From the NCBI RefSeq assembly GCF_003076635.1, contig NZ_QDKG01000007.1, forward strand, positions 103,319 through 167,318: DNA of 64,000 nt, read 5' to 3'. The translations under genes were made by a program, and so were the position numbers. This document shows positions 24,086 to 33,792 of the stretch, piece after piece. The notes beneath the pieces are model-generated. The model was not told the DNA's origin, ran no database searches, and saw only the letters and a list, made by a program, of their open reading frames with translations. Position 1 is the first letter of the stretch. Each line of letters begins with the position of its first letter. This DNA is from Sphingobacterium corticibacter. GTDB lineage: Bacteria; Bacteroidota; Bacteroidia; Sphingobacteriales; Sphingobacteriaceae.

Positions 24086-26014
24086 TTAACCCAGCACGTT
24101 ATCTTGTTGCTCCTTATCGAGCTGCTCATATACAGAGTTTTGACTGATGAACTCCGGAACCATACGTTTCATCTGACGTACGACTTCGGTTTCGTTCTGC
24201 GTATGCAATTTTTCAAAAAGGGCTTGGAAAGATTGTTCGACCATATCAATATCGTTTTCGCGAACTTGTGCAATCATGATCTTGTTATGATGTGTCGGCA
24301 GGGTATTTTCTAGGTCATTTAATAATTCTTCGTAGAGTTTCTCCCCTGGCCGTAGTCCAGTGAATTTAATATCGATCTCTTTGTAAGGTACACGACCTGA
24401 TAGCTTAATCATTTTTTCGGCAAGATTGACAATCTTAACGGACTTACCCATATCAAAAACGAAAATTTCGCCACCGATACCCATATTTCCGGCCTCAATA
24501 ACGAGTTGACAAGCTTCCGGAATCGTCATGAAATACCGAGTAATATCAGGGTGCGTCACCGTAACTGGACCGCCACGCTCAATTTGATCTCTAAATCGAG
24601 GGATCACAGAACCATTTGAGCCCAATACATTGCCAAATCTTGTGGTAATAAAACGCGTCCGATGATCGTCCTCAGACTGGGCTAATTTTTTATCCAAAGT
24701 CTGCACATAGATCTCTGCAATTCTCTTTGTGGTGCCCATGACATTAGTCGGGTTCACTGCTTTGTCCGTAGAAACCAGTACAAATTTCTGTACCTCGTAT
24801 TCTACAGACAAGTTGGCGATATTGTATGTACCAATTACATTAGTACGAACTCCCTCAATAGGATGGCTTTCTACGAGCGGCACGTGTTTATAAGCCGCCG
24901 CGTGATATACTACGTGCGGCCTGAAAAGCTCAAATAGCGCGCGCATCCGACTTTGATCACGCACATCACCAATGTAGGTGTGATAGATCTGATCTTTATA
25001 CACATCTTGCAAATCTAACTGCAAATTGTGCAACGGAGACTCGGCTTGGTCGCAAAGCACAATCATCTGCGGCTCGAACTTGCCCAATTGTTTAGCGATC
25101 TCACTACCGATAGATCCCGCTGCGCCAGTTACCAACACGCGCTTACCTTTTAACTGATGCAAGATATTCTCGTTCGAGATCTGTATAGGCTTGCGCTCTA
25201 ACAAATCTTCGATTTTCACTTTTTGTATCTGTTTTGCTAACAGATCGCCATTCATAATACGATCAAGAGGTGGTAGTGTCAACACGTTAACACTATGTTC
25301 CAAACAAACATCTACTGTCGCTTGCTTCGTTTCGACACCAATTTTATGAGAAGCAAATATGAGTTCATCAATCTGATACTTGTTAATCATCTTACTTAAT
25401 TCGCTCGACCGGTAGATCTTAATACCATCAATAGATTTTCCTACTTTTTTGTCATCATCATCTATATAAGCTACGATCAATTTGTCACCACGAGCATCAT
25501 GATCAAATGTTCTTTTTACAGCTAATCCTAAATCACCAGCTCCATAAATCACGACATTATTTACCTTCCGTTTAGCAAGCTTAGTGTACTGGAAAAATAT
25601 CTTGATACAAGCGCGATAGATCGTGAGTCCGGTAAACAAAAATAAGCCGTAGAGAATCACTAAGGTAATGGGCAATACCGCAAATCGCTCAAACGCTATC
25701 GCCCAAAGAAATTTGGCAACTAAAATGACAATCACACTAAATAGCACAGAGGAAAGTATGCGTATAGAGTCGGTCGCGCTCGTGTAGCGCACAATGCCAG
25801 AATACAATTTGAAATAGGAGAAGGAAACTGCAGTAGCTCCCATCATCAGAAATGCTTCCCAGAATACGATGACATGAATCATCTTATCTACTTGGAAAGC
25901 GCTATACACCAGATAACTAAGCAGAAAGGCGATAACCGCCACCGCCATATCAAAAAGAAATATAATCCACCTAGGAACGATCCTAAAATGCTTAAACGGA
26001 TTGAAACTTGGCAT
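24086..26014 (-). CDS. Membrane-bound NDP-sugar 4,6-dehydratase/epimerase (WbpM/CapD family)
   Basis: This 642-residue protein matches the FlaA1/CapD/WbpM polysaccharide family. Four membrane helices lie in residues 10-140. A CoA-binding-like Rossmann domain follows at about 145-270 (VVIYGAGDLGLAVKRTF). The extended SDR catalytic domain spans about 290-600: NAD site VTGAAGSIGSEIA, HAAAYKHVPLVE, VSTDKAVNPTNVMGTTKR with the family's replacement of the usual tyrosine, and GLRPGEKLYEEL. It makes keto-deoxy UDP-sugars for surface polysaccharide or glycan synthesis. No other glycan genes are adjacent, so its pathway is open. Confidence 0.93.
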   Translation of the reverse strand: MPSFNPFKHFRIVPRWIIFLFDMAVAVIAFLLSYLVYSAFQVDKMIHVIVFWEAFLMMGATAVSFSYFKLYSGIVRYTSATDSIRILSSVLFSVIVILVAKFLWAIAFERFAVLPITLVILYGLFLFTGLTIYRACIKIFFQYTKLAKRKVNNVVIYGAGDLGLAVKRTFDHDARGDKLIVAYIDDDDKKVGKSIDGIKIYRSSELSKMINKYQIDELIFASHKIGVETKQATVDVCLEHSVNVLTLPPLDRIMNGDLLAKQIQKVKIEDLLERKPIQISNENILHQLKGKRVLVTGAAGSIGSEIAKQLGKFEPQMIVLCDQAESPLHNLQLDLQDVYKDQIYHTYIGDVRDQSRMRALFELFRPHVVYHAAAYKHVPLVESHPIEGVRTNVIGTYNIANLSVEYEVQKFVLVSTDKAVNPTNVMGTTKRIAEIYVQTLDKKLAQSEDDHRTRFITTRFGNVLGSNGSVIPRFRDQIERGGPVTVTHPDITRYFMTIPEACQLVIEAGNMGIGGEIFVFDMGKSVKIVNLAEKMIKLSGRVPYKEIDIKFTGLRPGEKLYEELLNDLENTLPTHHNKIMIAQVRENDIDMVEQSFQALFEKLHTQNETEVVRQMKRMVPEFISQNSVYEQLDKEQQDNVLG

Positions 26015-26095
26015 ATACCCTACTAATCTTGTCTACGAATGATTGCCAAGTTACTTATTTATTCCTATTTTTAATGTTATTAATGAGGGAAAAAA

Positions 26096-27307
26096 ATGAG
26101 CAGTATGGCGAAGATAGCCCATGAAGCTATTTTTCAGACGAAGGAATCTACCGCTTTGTCGGGTAAACAGAAAAATTCTTTGAAAATTGGGATTCTGAAG
26201 GAGATCACTTTTCAGGAAAATAGGATAGCACTTACTCCGCTATCAGTCGGGCTATTGGTAGAACATGGCCATGAAATAATTCTAGAATCTGGCGCAGGTA
26301 ATGCTTCCAATTTTTTAGATCATCATTACAGTGAGCAGGGTGCACAGATAACTCACGATCCGCGTACCGTGTATGAGTCTGACATTTTAATCAAGATTTC
26401 TCCTCCCACACTTGCCGAGGTAGAAATGATGAAACCACGTCAGGTGTTATTCTCTTCGCATCAGCCTTCTTTGATGGATCTCGACGTGTTAAAAAGCTTG
26501 ATGCGCAAGCAGATTACCGCTTTATCCTTTGAATATTTACAGGATGAAGGCTGTCACCTGTCGGTCGTACGGGCCATGAGTGAAATCGTTGGAGCCACTT
26601 CTGTATTGATTGCAGCGGAATATCTGAGCAATGTTTTTGATGGTAAAGGCCTGATGTTAGGCGGCGTTACCGGCGTTCCGCCGACTGAAATGGTAATCAT
26701 TGGTGCCGGCACCGTTGGCGAATTTGCTGCACGCACAGCCATTGCCCTTGGCGCACAGGTAAAAGTATTTGATAGTTCTGTATTTCGACTTCGTAGATTA
26801 CAAAATAATGTGGGTAGCCGTGTATTCACGTCTGTTATTCAACCGGTCGTGCTGAACAAAGCGGTGCAATCCTGTGATGTAGTGATCGGCGCCATGCGCG
26901 CCAAGAATGGCCGTGCACCATGCCTCATCTCGGAGGAAACGGTGTCGAGAATGAAGCCTAATTCGGTGGTTATTGATGTAAGCATCGATCAAGGCGGTTG
27001 TTTTGAAACATCAGAAGTGACCTCACACGATCAGCCGACCTTTCGTAAGTACGATGTGATTCACTACTGCGTGCCCAATATCGCATCTCGTGTAGCGAGA
27101 ACGGCTACGTATGCGTTGACTAATATTTTCACGCCAATTCTGTTAGAAATTGGAGAAAGTGGTGGCATGAACAATATGATTTGGGCTAATCCCGGCATTC
27201 GTAGTGCCATTTATCTTTATCATGGCAACCTGACGAATAAAGACATCGGCAGCAAGTTTAATATGCCATCTAAAGATCTAAACTTAATCGTAGTATCTAA
27301 TCTGTAA
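26096..27307 (+). CDS. ald: Alanine dehydrogenase
   Basis: This 403-residue enzyme of the AlaDH/PNT family interconverts L-alanine and pyruvate with NAD. The N-terminal domain has KIGILKEITFQENRIALTP with the substrate-binding arginine and lysine. The NAD domain carries VIIGAGTVGEFAARTAIALGA at about residue 200, and PNSVVIDVSIDQGGCFETS follows. About 25 extra residues precede the usual start, as in other Bacteroidota AlaDHs. It is divergent from the dehydratase gene (81 bp apart), and the TlpA-like gene follows 5 bp after its stop, so the two are probably co-transcribed. Confidence 0.93.
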   Translation: MSSMAKIAHEAIFQTKESTALSGKQKNSLKIGILKEITFQENRIALTPLSVGLLVEHGHEIILESGAGNASNFLDHHYSEQGAQITHDPRTVYESDILIKISPPTLAEVEMMKPRQVLFSSHQPSLMDLDVLKSLMRKQITALSFEYLQDEGCHLSVVRAMSEIVGATSVLIAAEYLSNVFDGKGLMLGGVTGVPPTEMVIIGAGTVGEFAARTAIALGAQVKVFDSSVFRLRRLQNNVGSRVFTSVIQPVVLNKAVQSCDVVIGAMRAKNGRAPCLISEETVSRMKPNSVVIDVSIDQGGCFETSEVTSHDQPTFRKYDVIHYCVPNIASRVARTATYALTNIFTPILLEIGESGGMNNMIWANPGIRSAIYLYHGNLTNKDIGSKFNMPSKDLNLIVVSNL

Positions 27308-27312
27308 AAAAC

Positions 27313-27822
27313 ATGAGATATATCCTTTTTATCAGCATTTTATGGATCAATGGTTGGTATGCCAACGCGCAAAACTGGCATACGAAAGTTGGCCAACAAG
27401 TGCCGTACTTTGAGATCGAAACCAAAGACGGTAAGAAGAAATCGACAGAAACGCTCGAAGGGAAAGTGGTCTTGATCAATTTTTTCGCAACTTGGTGCCC
27501 GCCGTGTAGACAGGAGCTACCAGAAGTGCAAAAGCAAATATGGGATAAGCACAAGGATCGGGAGGATTTCGAAATTGTCGTATTGGCCAGAGAAGAAGGT
27601 TGGGACAAGCTCACTCCTTTCGTAGCGCAATTCGGTTACACCTTTCCATTTTATCCAGACTTGAATAGAAAAGTCTATAGTTTATTTGCTCCGGATACGA
27701 TCCCGAGAAATGTGATTATTGATCGCAATGGCAAAATCATTTACCAATCGATAGGATACGAGCCGGAGGAATTTGCGAAAATGGTCGATCTCATCCAGCT
27801 CCACCTTGATCAACCTTACTAG
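27313..27822 (+). CDS. TlpA-like periplasmic thiol-disulfide oxidoreductase
   Basis: This 169-residue protein has a signal peptide (about residues 1-20, ending YANAQ) and one thioredoxin domain of the TlpA/ResA type. The active site is FFATWCPPCRQELPEVQ. The cis-proline region is APDTIPRNVIIDRNGKI. It would reduce disulfides in the periplasm, for example in cytochrome c maturation or protein repair. It follows ald by 5 bp and converges with the LacI-type gene, overlapping its 3' end by 4 bp (27819-27822). Confidence 0.9.
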   Translation: MRYILFISILWINGWYANAQNWHTKVGQQVPYFEIETKDGKKKSTETLEGKVVLINFFATWCPPCRQELPEVQKQIWDKHKDREDFEIVVLAREEGWDKLTPFVAQFGYTFPFYPDLNRKVYSLFAPDTIPRNVIIDRNGKIIYQSIGYEPEEFAKMVDLIQLHLDQPY

Positions 27823-28838
27823 TTTTTGCGAGTAGAATCTCGCACAATCAAAATCGGATCGAGTATGATTCGCGTGTCAGACAATGCACGCGGATCCGCA
27901 GATTGCAACATCGTGAGAAATAATCGAGCCGATTCCTCGCCCATTTTTTCTGCCTGCTGATCTATTGTCGTAAGCGAAGGATTGATGTACGCTGAGAATG
28001 TCTGGTTGGCGAAGCCTACCACACCAATCTCTCCCGCTTGCACCTGCCGTTCATGCAATACATTCAATATACCAAGCGCCGTAAAGTCATCTCCTCCGAT
28101 AATGGCATCGGGCCGAGTAGGTAGATCTAACAATTGGCGCGCTGCGCGAATGCCTGCTTCTATTGAAATCTCTTCACGAACGATAAAACGAGGATCGATG
28201 GAGAATCCATGCTCGCGAAGGGCACGGGTATAACCAGAGAAACGATCTTCAAAAATCTTAATCGTGCTGGCTGTAGATGCGAAAGCAATGCGTTTGTACC
28301 CTGATTTGATCAGGTGCGAAGTAGCTAAGTAACCGGCGCGTTCATCATCAATGGCCACCTTTGGTGCATGAATGCGGTCGTCTATTCGGTCAAAAACCAA
28401 CAAAGCCTTATGCTCCTCATGTACTTTTTGCAGATGACTGAAATCCGTGGTTTCCAGAGAAGGCGAAATAATAATACCATCTACCTGCGCCTCCAACAAT
28501 GTAGCAATACCATTTTGCTCAGATTGCAAGGACTCATTGCTTTGATACAAAATGATGGAATATCCGGCACGCTTGAAATGTAGCTCCAAAGTCGAAATAA
28601 AAGCAGAGAAAAAATGAATTTGTGCACTAGGCACAATTACGCCAATAATATAGGTTTTACCGGAACTTAAGGAAGAAGCAACCTTATTCGGGCGGTAATT
28701 CATTTCTTCAGCCATCTTACGCACTGCATCTTTCGTAGCATCACTAATTAGGTCTGAATTATTCAATGCGCGAGAAACGGTAGATATGGTAGTGTTTAGC
28801 GCTTTTGCAATATCATAAATCGTGGTTCTTTTTTTCAC
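27819..28838 (-). CDS. LacI family transcriptional regulator of the xylose genes
   Basis: This 339-residue protein has an N-terminal LacI helix-turn-helix (TTIYDIAKALNTTISTVSRALN) and a periplasmic-binding-protein-like sensor domain (IIGVIVPSAQIHFFSAFI to the C-terminus). It starts with GTG; no in-frame ATG lies upstream. It is divergent from xylB-xylA and presumably represses them until it binds a sugar (inference from position). Two perfect palindromes in the shared promoter, TTTACAATTAATTGTAAA and TGCAAGCGCTTGCA, are candidate operators; the second has the CG-centred form typical of LacI-family sites. Confidence 0.92.
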   Translation of the reverse strand: MKKRTTIYDIAKALNTTISTVSRALNNSDLISDATKDAVRKMAEEMNYRPNKVASSLSSGKTYIIGVIVPSAQIHFFSAFISTLELHFKRAGYSIILYQSNESLQSEQNGIATLLEAQVDGIIISPSLETTDFSHLQKVHEEHKALLVFDRIDDRIHAPKVAIDDERAGYLATSHLIKSGYKRIAFASTASTIKIFEDRFSGYTRALREHGFSIDPRFIVREEISIEAGIRAARQLLDLPTRPDAIIGGDDFTALGILNVLHERQVQAGEIGVVGFANQTFSAYINPSLTTIDQQAEKMGEESARLFLTMLQSADPRALSDTRIILDPILIVRDSTRKN

Positions 28839-28847
28839 GTTAGGTTT

Positions 28848-28865
28848 TTTACAATTAATTGTAAA
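28848..28865. promoter_or_regulatory. 18-bp palindrome TTTACAATTAATTGTAAA in the xyl promoter
   Basis: This is a perfect 9+9 palindrome 10 bp before the regulator GTG. It overlaps the TTG (28859-28861) predicted as the -33 element of xylB. It could be a second operator or the site of another regulator. Confidence 0.5.
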
Positions 28866-28889
28866 TATAAAATAATCTAACTAGATTTA
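28859..28889 (+). promoter_or_regulatory. Predicted xylBA promoter
   Basis: TTG (28859-28861), a 20-bp spacer and TAGATTTA (28882-28889; one mismatch to TAnnTTTG) precede the LacI-type operator, which covers the expected start site. Confidence 0.45.
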
Positions 28890-28903
28890 TGCAAGCGCTT
28901 GCA
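28890..28903. promoter_or_regulatory. LacI-family operator TGCAAGCGCTTGCA
   Basis: This is a perfect 14-bp palindrome centred on CG, 22 bp upstream of the xylB ATG and immediately after the -7 element. The half site GCAAGCG fits the LacI/CcpA family. Confidence 0.75.
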
Positions 28904-28925
28904 CTTAAACCTAATCGATGACAAT

Positions 28926-30422
28926 ATGCTTTTACTTGGTATAGACCTGGGTACATCCTCCATCAAAATCTCCGTCGTAGATCACGAAAGTCAAAAAACA
29001 TTGGCTACGGTGAGTTATCCGGAAGAAGAAAGTCCCATCCATTCCCCAGAAGCGGGCTGGGCAGAACAAGATCCGAATATGTGGTGGCAACATATTCAGA
29101 TCGGAATTCGTAAAGCGCATGCCTCGGGCGCGTATAATCCAGCAGATATTAAATGTATCGGTATTGCCTATCAAATGCATGGTTTGGTTTTATTGGATGC
29201 CGATGGCAATGCCCTACGTAATTCCATTATCTGGTGCGATAGCCGTGCGGTGCCGATCGGTCAACAAGCTTTTCGCGATTTGGGCGAGCAAGCGATACTG
29301 CGCACACATTTAAATTCTCCAGGGAATTTCACCGCATCTAAATTTAAATGGGTGAAAGAGAATGAACCCGAAATCTATCAAAAAACCAAGCATCTCTTAC
29401 TGCCGGGCGATTTTGTATCGTACCGACTTACCGGAGAATATTGCACTACTAATAGCGCATTGTCGGAAGGTGTATTGTGGGATTTTTCTACAAATAGCGT
29501 ATCAAAGACTATTCTTGATCACTACGAGTTGGACGCTACTGTGATTCCCGCTATTCATCCCGTTTTTGCAGATCACGGACGGATTCTTCCTACCATCGCA
29601 GATGAACTTGGATTAGCGCACGATGTGCATGTTACTTACAAAGCCGGAGATCAACCCAACAATGCGCTTTCACTCAATGTCATGCAAGCGGGAGAAGTAG
29701 CTGCTACGGCTGGTACATCAGGGGTTATCTACGGCGTAAGCGACCAATTGGTGTACGACCAACAATCTCGTGTAAACACATTTGCCCATGTAAACCATCA
29801 CGAAGCGACAACGCGCACTGGCGTGTTGCTTTGCATCAATGGAACAGGAATTTTGTATAACTGGATCCGCAAAATTGCGGGGCATGGACTCTCCTACGAC
29901 AAGATTAATGAGATCGCTGCTACAGCGCCAGTCGGAGCTCAAGGTTTAAGCATATTCCCTTTCGGTAATGGTGCAGAACGCATGCTCAATGATCGTATGA
30001 TACAAGCTTCGATTATGGATATCGACTTCAATCGGCACGATAGCGCTTCTCTTTTTCGCGCAGCGCAAGAAGGAATAGCATTTGCCTTTCGTTACGGCTT
30101 AGATATTATGCGAGAGAATGGCATGACGCCAAAGGTAATCCGTGCAGGGCACGCCAATTTATTCAAAAGTGACGTATTTAGATCGTCTTTTGTGTCCACT
30201 ACCAATACGCCATTAGAATTATACCAAAACGATGGCAGTGTAGGTGCAGCATTAGGAGCGGGCATGGGTGCTCACGTATATCGCGATGCGAAAGAAGCTC
30301 TTAAAGGTCTGCAAGTGATTGCAGACTTTGCTCCTGAAAAAGGTTTGACAGACCGGTACGAGGAATTGTACCAAAACTGGAAAGAACAATTAACTCAGAA
30401 ATTAAATACAAATATCATATGA
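28926..30422 (+). CDS. xylB: Xylulokinase
   Basis: This 498-residue FGGY-family carbohydrate kinase phosphorylates D-xylulose to xylulose 5-phosphate for the pentose phosphate pathway. Features are the N-terminal phosphate loop [34 protein letters not shown], the substrate site [11 protein letters not shown] (catalytic aspartate), GTSGVIYGV and GQ-rich ATP-binding segments, and [10 protein letters not shown] use the ATG at 28926; the in-frame TTG at 28899 lies inside the operator. Its stop overlaps the xylA ATG by 4 bp (ATGA). Confidence 0.95.
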   Translation: MLLLGIDLGTSSIKISVVDHESQKTLATVSYPEEESPIHSPEAGWAEQDPNMWWQHIQIGIRKAHASGAYNPADIKCIGIAYQMHGLVLLDADGNALRNSIIWCDSRAVPIGQQAFRDLGEQAILRTHLNSPGNFTASKFKWVKENEPEIYQKTKHLLLPGDFVSYRLTGEYCTTNSALSEGVLWDFSTNSVSKTILDHYELDATVIPAIHPVFADHGRILPTIADELGLAHDVHVTYKAGDQPNNALSLNVMQAGEVAATAGTSGVIYGVSDQLVYDQQSRVNTFAHVNHHEATTRTGVLLCINGTGILYNWIRKIAGHGLSYDKINEIAATAPVGAQGLSIFPFGNGAERMLNDRMIQASIMDIDFNRHDSASLFRAAQEGIAFAFRYGLDIMRENGMTPKVIRAGHANLFKSDVFRSSFVSTTNTPLELYQNDGSVGAALGAGMGAHVYRDAKEALKGLQVIADFAPEKGLTDRYEELYQNWKEQLTQKLNTNII

Positions 30423-31747
30423 ACGTGTTAACAGGCGAAAAAGAATTTTTTAAAGACATTAAACAAATCCAGTTTGAGGGTTTGGAGAGCGACAATCCAC
30501 TCGCTTTCCGCTGGTACAATCCAGATCAGATCGTGGCAGGCAAAACGATGGCCGAACATTTTAAGTTTGCCTGCGCTTACTGGCATTCCTTTAATGGTGA
30601 TGGCGGAGATCCATTTGGTGGCGCTACGCATATCTTCCCTTGGGATAAGCAAAGCGATCCATTAGCTCGTGCTAAAGACAAGATGGATGCCGCGTTTGAA
30701 TTTATCACCAAATTACAAATCCCCTACTATTGTTTTCATGATGTAGATTTAGTCGACTTCACCAACGATGTGGTGGAGAATGAGAATCGCTTACAGCAAA
30801 TCGTTGCTTATGCCAAGCAAAAACAACAAGATAGTGGGGTAAAACTATTGTGGGGTACGGCGAATTTATTCAGCAATCCTCGCTATATGAATGGTGCTGC
30901 TACGAATCCAGATTTTCATGTATTGGCACATGGTGCAGCGCAAGTAAAAGCGGCTTTGGACGCCACTATCGCTTTAGGTGGCGAAAACTATGTTTTCTGG
31001 GGTGGTAGAGAAGGCTATATGTCATTGCTTAATACGAATATGAAGCGTGAGCAGGAGCACTTAGCCAAATTCCTGCATTTAGCCAAAGATTACGCCCGCA
31101 AAAATGGTTTTAAAGGTACTTTTTTCATCGAACCAAAGCCATGTGAGCCATCAAAACATCAATATGATTATGATGCGGCAACGGTGACCGGCTTCTTACG
31201 CCAATATGATCTATTGTGCGACTTCAAACTCAACTTAGAAGTGAATCACGCGACGCTAGCTGGACATACTTTCCAGCATGAGCTCCAAGTGGCTGTAGAT
31301 GCCGGATTGCTAGGATCTATGGATGCAAACCGTGGCGATTACCAAAATGGTTGGGATACAGATCAGTTTCCAAATGATATCAATGAATTGACAGAATGTA
31401 TGTTGATTATTTTAGAAGCTGGTGGATTCCAAGGTGGCGGTGTCAACTTTGATGCTAAAATCCGTCGTAATTCTACGGATTTGGCCGATCTAGTACATGC
31501 ACACGTAGGTGGTATGGATCTGTTTGCCAGAGCATTGGTAACTGCCGATCGTATCTTGACCAACTCAGATTATCAAAAAATTCGTAAAAATCGCTACAGC
31601 TCATTCGACGATGGCGAAGGTGCCTCTTTCGAAAAAGGTGGCCATACGTTAGAAACTTTGCGTGACTTTGCGGCAGCAAATGGCGAACCAGAAGTGAGAA
31701 GTGGTCAACAGGAATTCTTAGAAAACCTGATTAACCGCTACATTTAA
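30419..31747 (+). CDS. xylA: Xylose isomerase
   Basis: This 442-residue group II xylose isomerase converts D-xylose to D-xylulose with two divalent metals. Recognisable sites are [11 protein letters not shown] with the catalytic histidine, [36 protein letters not shown] with metal-binding glutamates, [13 protein letters not shown], and [17 protein letters not shown]. It is translationally coupled to xylB and followed by a 50-bp palindromic terminator. No xylose transporter is in the window, so uptake genes must lie elsewhere. Confidence 0.97.
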   Translation: MNVLTGEKEFFKDIKQIQFEGLESDNPLAFRWYNPDQIVAGKTMAEHFKFACAYWHSFNGDGGDPFGGATHIFPWDKQSDPLARAKDKMDAAFEFITKLQIPYYCFHDVDLVDFTNDVVENENRLQQIVAYAKQKQQDSGVKLLWGTANLFSNPRYMNGAATNPDFHVLAHGAAQVKAALDATIALGGENYVFWGGREGYMSLLNTNMKREQEHLAKFLHLAKDYARKNGFKGTFFIEPKPCEPSKHQYDYDAATVTGFLRQYDLLCDFKLNLEVNHATLAGHTFQHELQVAVDAGLLGSMDANRGDYQNGWDTDQFPNDINELTECMLIILEAGGFQGGGVNFDAKIRRNSTDLADLVHAHVGGMDLFARALVTADRILTNSDYQKIRKNRYSSFDDGEGASFEKGGHTLETLRDFAAANGEPEVRSGQQEFLENLINRYI

Positions 31748-31756
31748 AAAATGTGC

Positions 31757-31806
31757 TATACAAAAAGATCGGCCTTCATCTAGATGAAGGCCGATCTTTT
31801 TGTATA
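31757..31806. terminator. Bidirectional terminator: 50-bp perfect palindrome between xylA and secG
   Basis: The two 25-bp arms are exact complements with no spacer (TATACAAAAAGATCGGCC... mirrored). Poly-A on the left and poly-T on the right let it stop transcripts from both convergent genes. Confidence 0.9.
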
Positions 31807-31828
31807 ATGAGAAATTATTTACTTACGC

Positions 31829-32188
31829 TTAGTTCGCACTTGTATCACCAGCAGCTGGTGCAGCAGTAGGTGCAGGTGCTTCGTTTGTTGGAATATTCAA
31901 TCCTGGATTATTTTGCATTGGTGCTTCCAATTGGTCGTTCAATCTATCGGATGAACCTGTAGATCCGCTTGGGCCAACCATGTTAAGACCTAAACAAAAA
32001 ACCATCAATGCGATAGCCAATGCCCAAGTTCCTTTTTCTAAGAAATCTCCGGTACGTTGCACGCCCATAAGGTTAGAACCGCCTGCGAAACCAGAAGATA
32101 AACCTCCACCTTTAGGGTTTTGTATTAACACGATCAAACCAAGTAACACACTGGCTAATACAATTAAAATAATGATTAGGGTAACCAT
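31829..32188 (-). CDS. secG: Preprotein translocase subunit SecG
   Basis: This 119-residue SecG has two membrane helices (about residues 3-24 and 53-73) separated by the conserved loop IQNPKGGGLSSGFAGGSNLMG. A Pro/Ala-rich acidic tail of about 40 residues follows, as is usual in Bacteroidota. It aids SecYEG protein export. It is the last gene of the conserved leftward cluster miaB / sigma-54 activator / lptE / TPR / secG and ends at the palindromic terminator. Confidence 0.95.
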   Translation of the reverse strand: MVTLIIILIVLASVLLGLIVLIQNPKGGGLSSGFAGGSNLMGVQRTGDFLEKGTWALAIALMVFCLGLNMVGPSGSTGSSDRLNDQLEAPMQNNPGLNIPTNEAPAPTAAPAAGDTSAN

Positions 32189-32200
32189 ACTATATAAATA

Positions 32201-33241
32201 TTAAAATTTTTGTTCTAATTCTTCAATTCGGCTCGCAAAGTACGCTTTTTTTTCTGGATTAATCGAAATTAATTTCCTAAAAACGTCGGCAGCTTTCGGA
32301 TACAATCCTTGCTCGATATAAATATTGGCCAATGTCTCCGTGACCAACGAGAAATGGTCTTCCGCGCTCTTTCTAGCTTTGTTTTCATTGTTGACGACAT
32401 CGGGTGTAGGTGGCTGTATTTGAGGTTCTTCTCGAATAAAGCGCTCGATCACCGCATCGGTTTTCTTCGGCATGGATACCTCCACCGTTTTCTGCCGGAT
32501 CGCTGCACTTAGCTTATCTTCCGGATCTTGCAAGTGGAAGATATTCTCTCTGATCTGATGATCTAAAATTGTCTCATCAAATTTTGACGGCACAAACTGA
32601 CCATCAGCACGTGTCGTGAGCGATTGTAAATTGATGAAAGGCTGGTAGGTGTCTGCGTGTTTGAGGCGCATTTTGTATAGCCACCAGCGAAAACTGTAAG
32701 GCATCAACTCGTCGTCGTATACGCTTAAATCTTCCTCACTATCAGCATCTTTTACACTTGGCTCTACAGGAGTTACAGCGGCTATATCGGTGCTTGGTTC
32801 AGCTCCTTCCGTTGTTTTCTCCAACGCAAAATAGTCGGCTGATTGCGCTTGCTCAAAGATCAAGTCCGCAAGTTCATCGCCTGTATTTTCGGTTTCAACC
32901 TCCTCTTGTTCTATAGCAGTTGCCGCAATTTCCTCTTCGATCGCATCTGGCTCAATCTCTTCCTCTTCTACCCAATTTTCATCCGCAATATTATCGGCAC
33001 GTTGCTCGACCAGATCGTACAACCAATACCGATTATCGGTATGAAGTAATGCCTTCTGTACAGTGGCGTGCACACTTGGATCGGTAGCAGTCGACCGACG
33101 ACATTGATAGGCAAATACAAGCGCCTGAGCGAAAGGATATTCGGAAAAAAGCAATTGAAAATCCACATCGGATACGGCATTCGGATCTCGCAATGCTTCG
33201 GCAAATAATTTTTTGATATTTGATGTAGATGCTTGGTTCAT
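32201..33241 (-). CDS. Acidic protein with a C-terminal TPR, in the lptE-secG cluster
   Basis: This 346-residue cytoplasmic protein has no signal peptide or membrane helix. The N-terminal 85 residues are helical (SDVDFQLLFSEYPFAQALVFAYQ). A long, strongly acidic low-complexity stretch follows (about 95-185, many E and D), and the C-terminus is a TPR-like segment (LANIYIEQGLYPKAADVFRKLISINPEKKAYFASRI). Homologues sit in the same place in related genomes, but the function is unknown. It lies 12 bp before secG and 13 bp after lptE, so it is certainly part of the operon. Confidence 0.8.
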   Translation of the reverse strand: MNQASTSNIKKLFAEALRDPNAVSDVDFQLLFSEYPFAQALVFAYQCRRSTATDPSVHATVQKALLHTDNRYWLYDLVEQRADNIADENWVEEEEIEPDAIEEEIAATAIEQEEVETENTGDELADLIFEQAQSADYFALEKTTEGAEPSTDIAAVTPVEPSVKDADSEEDLSVYDDELMPYSFRWWLYKMRLKHADTYQPFINLQSLTTRADGQFVPSKFDETILDHQIRENIFHLQDPEDKLSAAIRQKTVEVSMPKKTDAVIERFIREEPQIQPPTPDVVNNENKARKSAEDHFSLVTETLANIYIEQGLYPKAADVFRKLISINPEKKAYFASRIEELEQKF

Positions 33242-33254
33242 GACGGGCCTTGAC

Positions 33255-33782
33255 TTACCAGTTATTGAATGTCCTATTATAGATATCCTCTGTCAACATC
33301 TGAATGATTTCTCTCGTCAGCTGTAGCTCGGTATTTGTGTTAACTGTTCCTCGAAATTCTCTAAATTGTGTAAAGTTTTCTTCATAATCACTTTCACCAG
33401 ATTCATCTTTTCGATTGGTGTATTTCACCTTTACCGTGATAGACAACCTATTTAATGCGGCAAGATTCGTATTCGCTTCTACACCGGCAGAAGATATGGT
33501 ATAGTTCGTGATCACGCCCTCAAAAATCGCATCTCCATTCTGGTCTACTTGATTCAATCTAGATTGTGTTCTTATCCGCTCTTTTAATCCCTCCGTAAAG
33601 TCTTGACCTAAAGAAGTAATCACCATGGGGGCAATATTCTCAAAGAATTCTACCGTATAGGTATTCATATTTTCAGGGATACTGCCGCCACTCAAGCTAT
33701 ACTTTACCCCACAACTTTGCGTGGTAAAAATTAGCATGACAGCAGTGATGATGACAGTAAGTATGGATTTATGATGATTCAT
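33255..33782 (-). CDS. lptE: LptE family LPS-assembly lipoprotein
   Basis: This 175-residue lipoprotein has a signal peptide whose lipobox ends TTQSC (lipid cysteine near 24), followed by GVKYSLSGGSIPENM. That pattern is typical of the LptE family of Bacteroidota. LptE plugs the LptD barrel and helps place lipopolysaccharide in the outer leaflet. The rest is a small alpha/beta domain (FFENIAPMV, LNQVDQNGDAIFEGVITNY). It is encoded 10 bp after the sigma-54 activator gene. Confidence 0.88.
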   Translation of the reverse strand: MNHHKSILTVIITAVMLIFTTQSCGVKYSLSGGSIPENMNTYTVEFFENIAPMVITSLGQDFTEGLKERIRTQSRLNQVDQNGDAIFEGVITNYTISSAGVEANTNLAALNRLSITVKVKYTNRKDESGESDYEENFTQFREFRGTVNTNTELQLTREIIQMLTEDIYNRTFNNW

Positions 33783-33792
33783 AAACGGAGTC

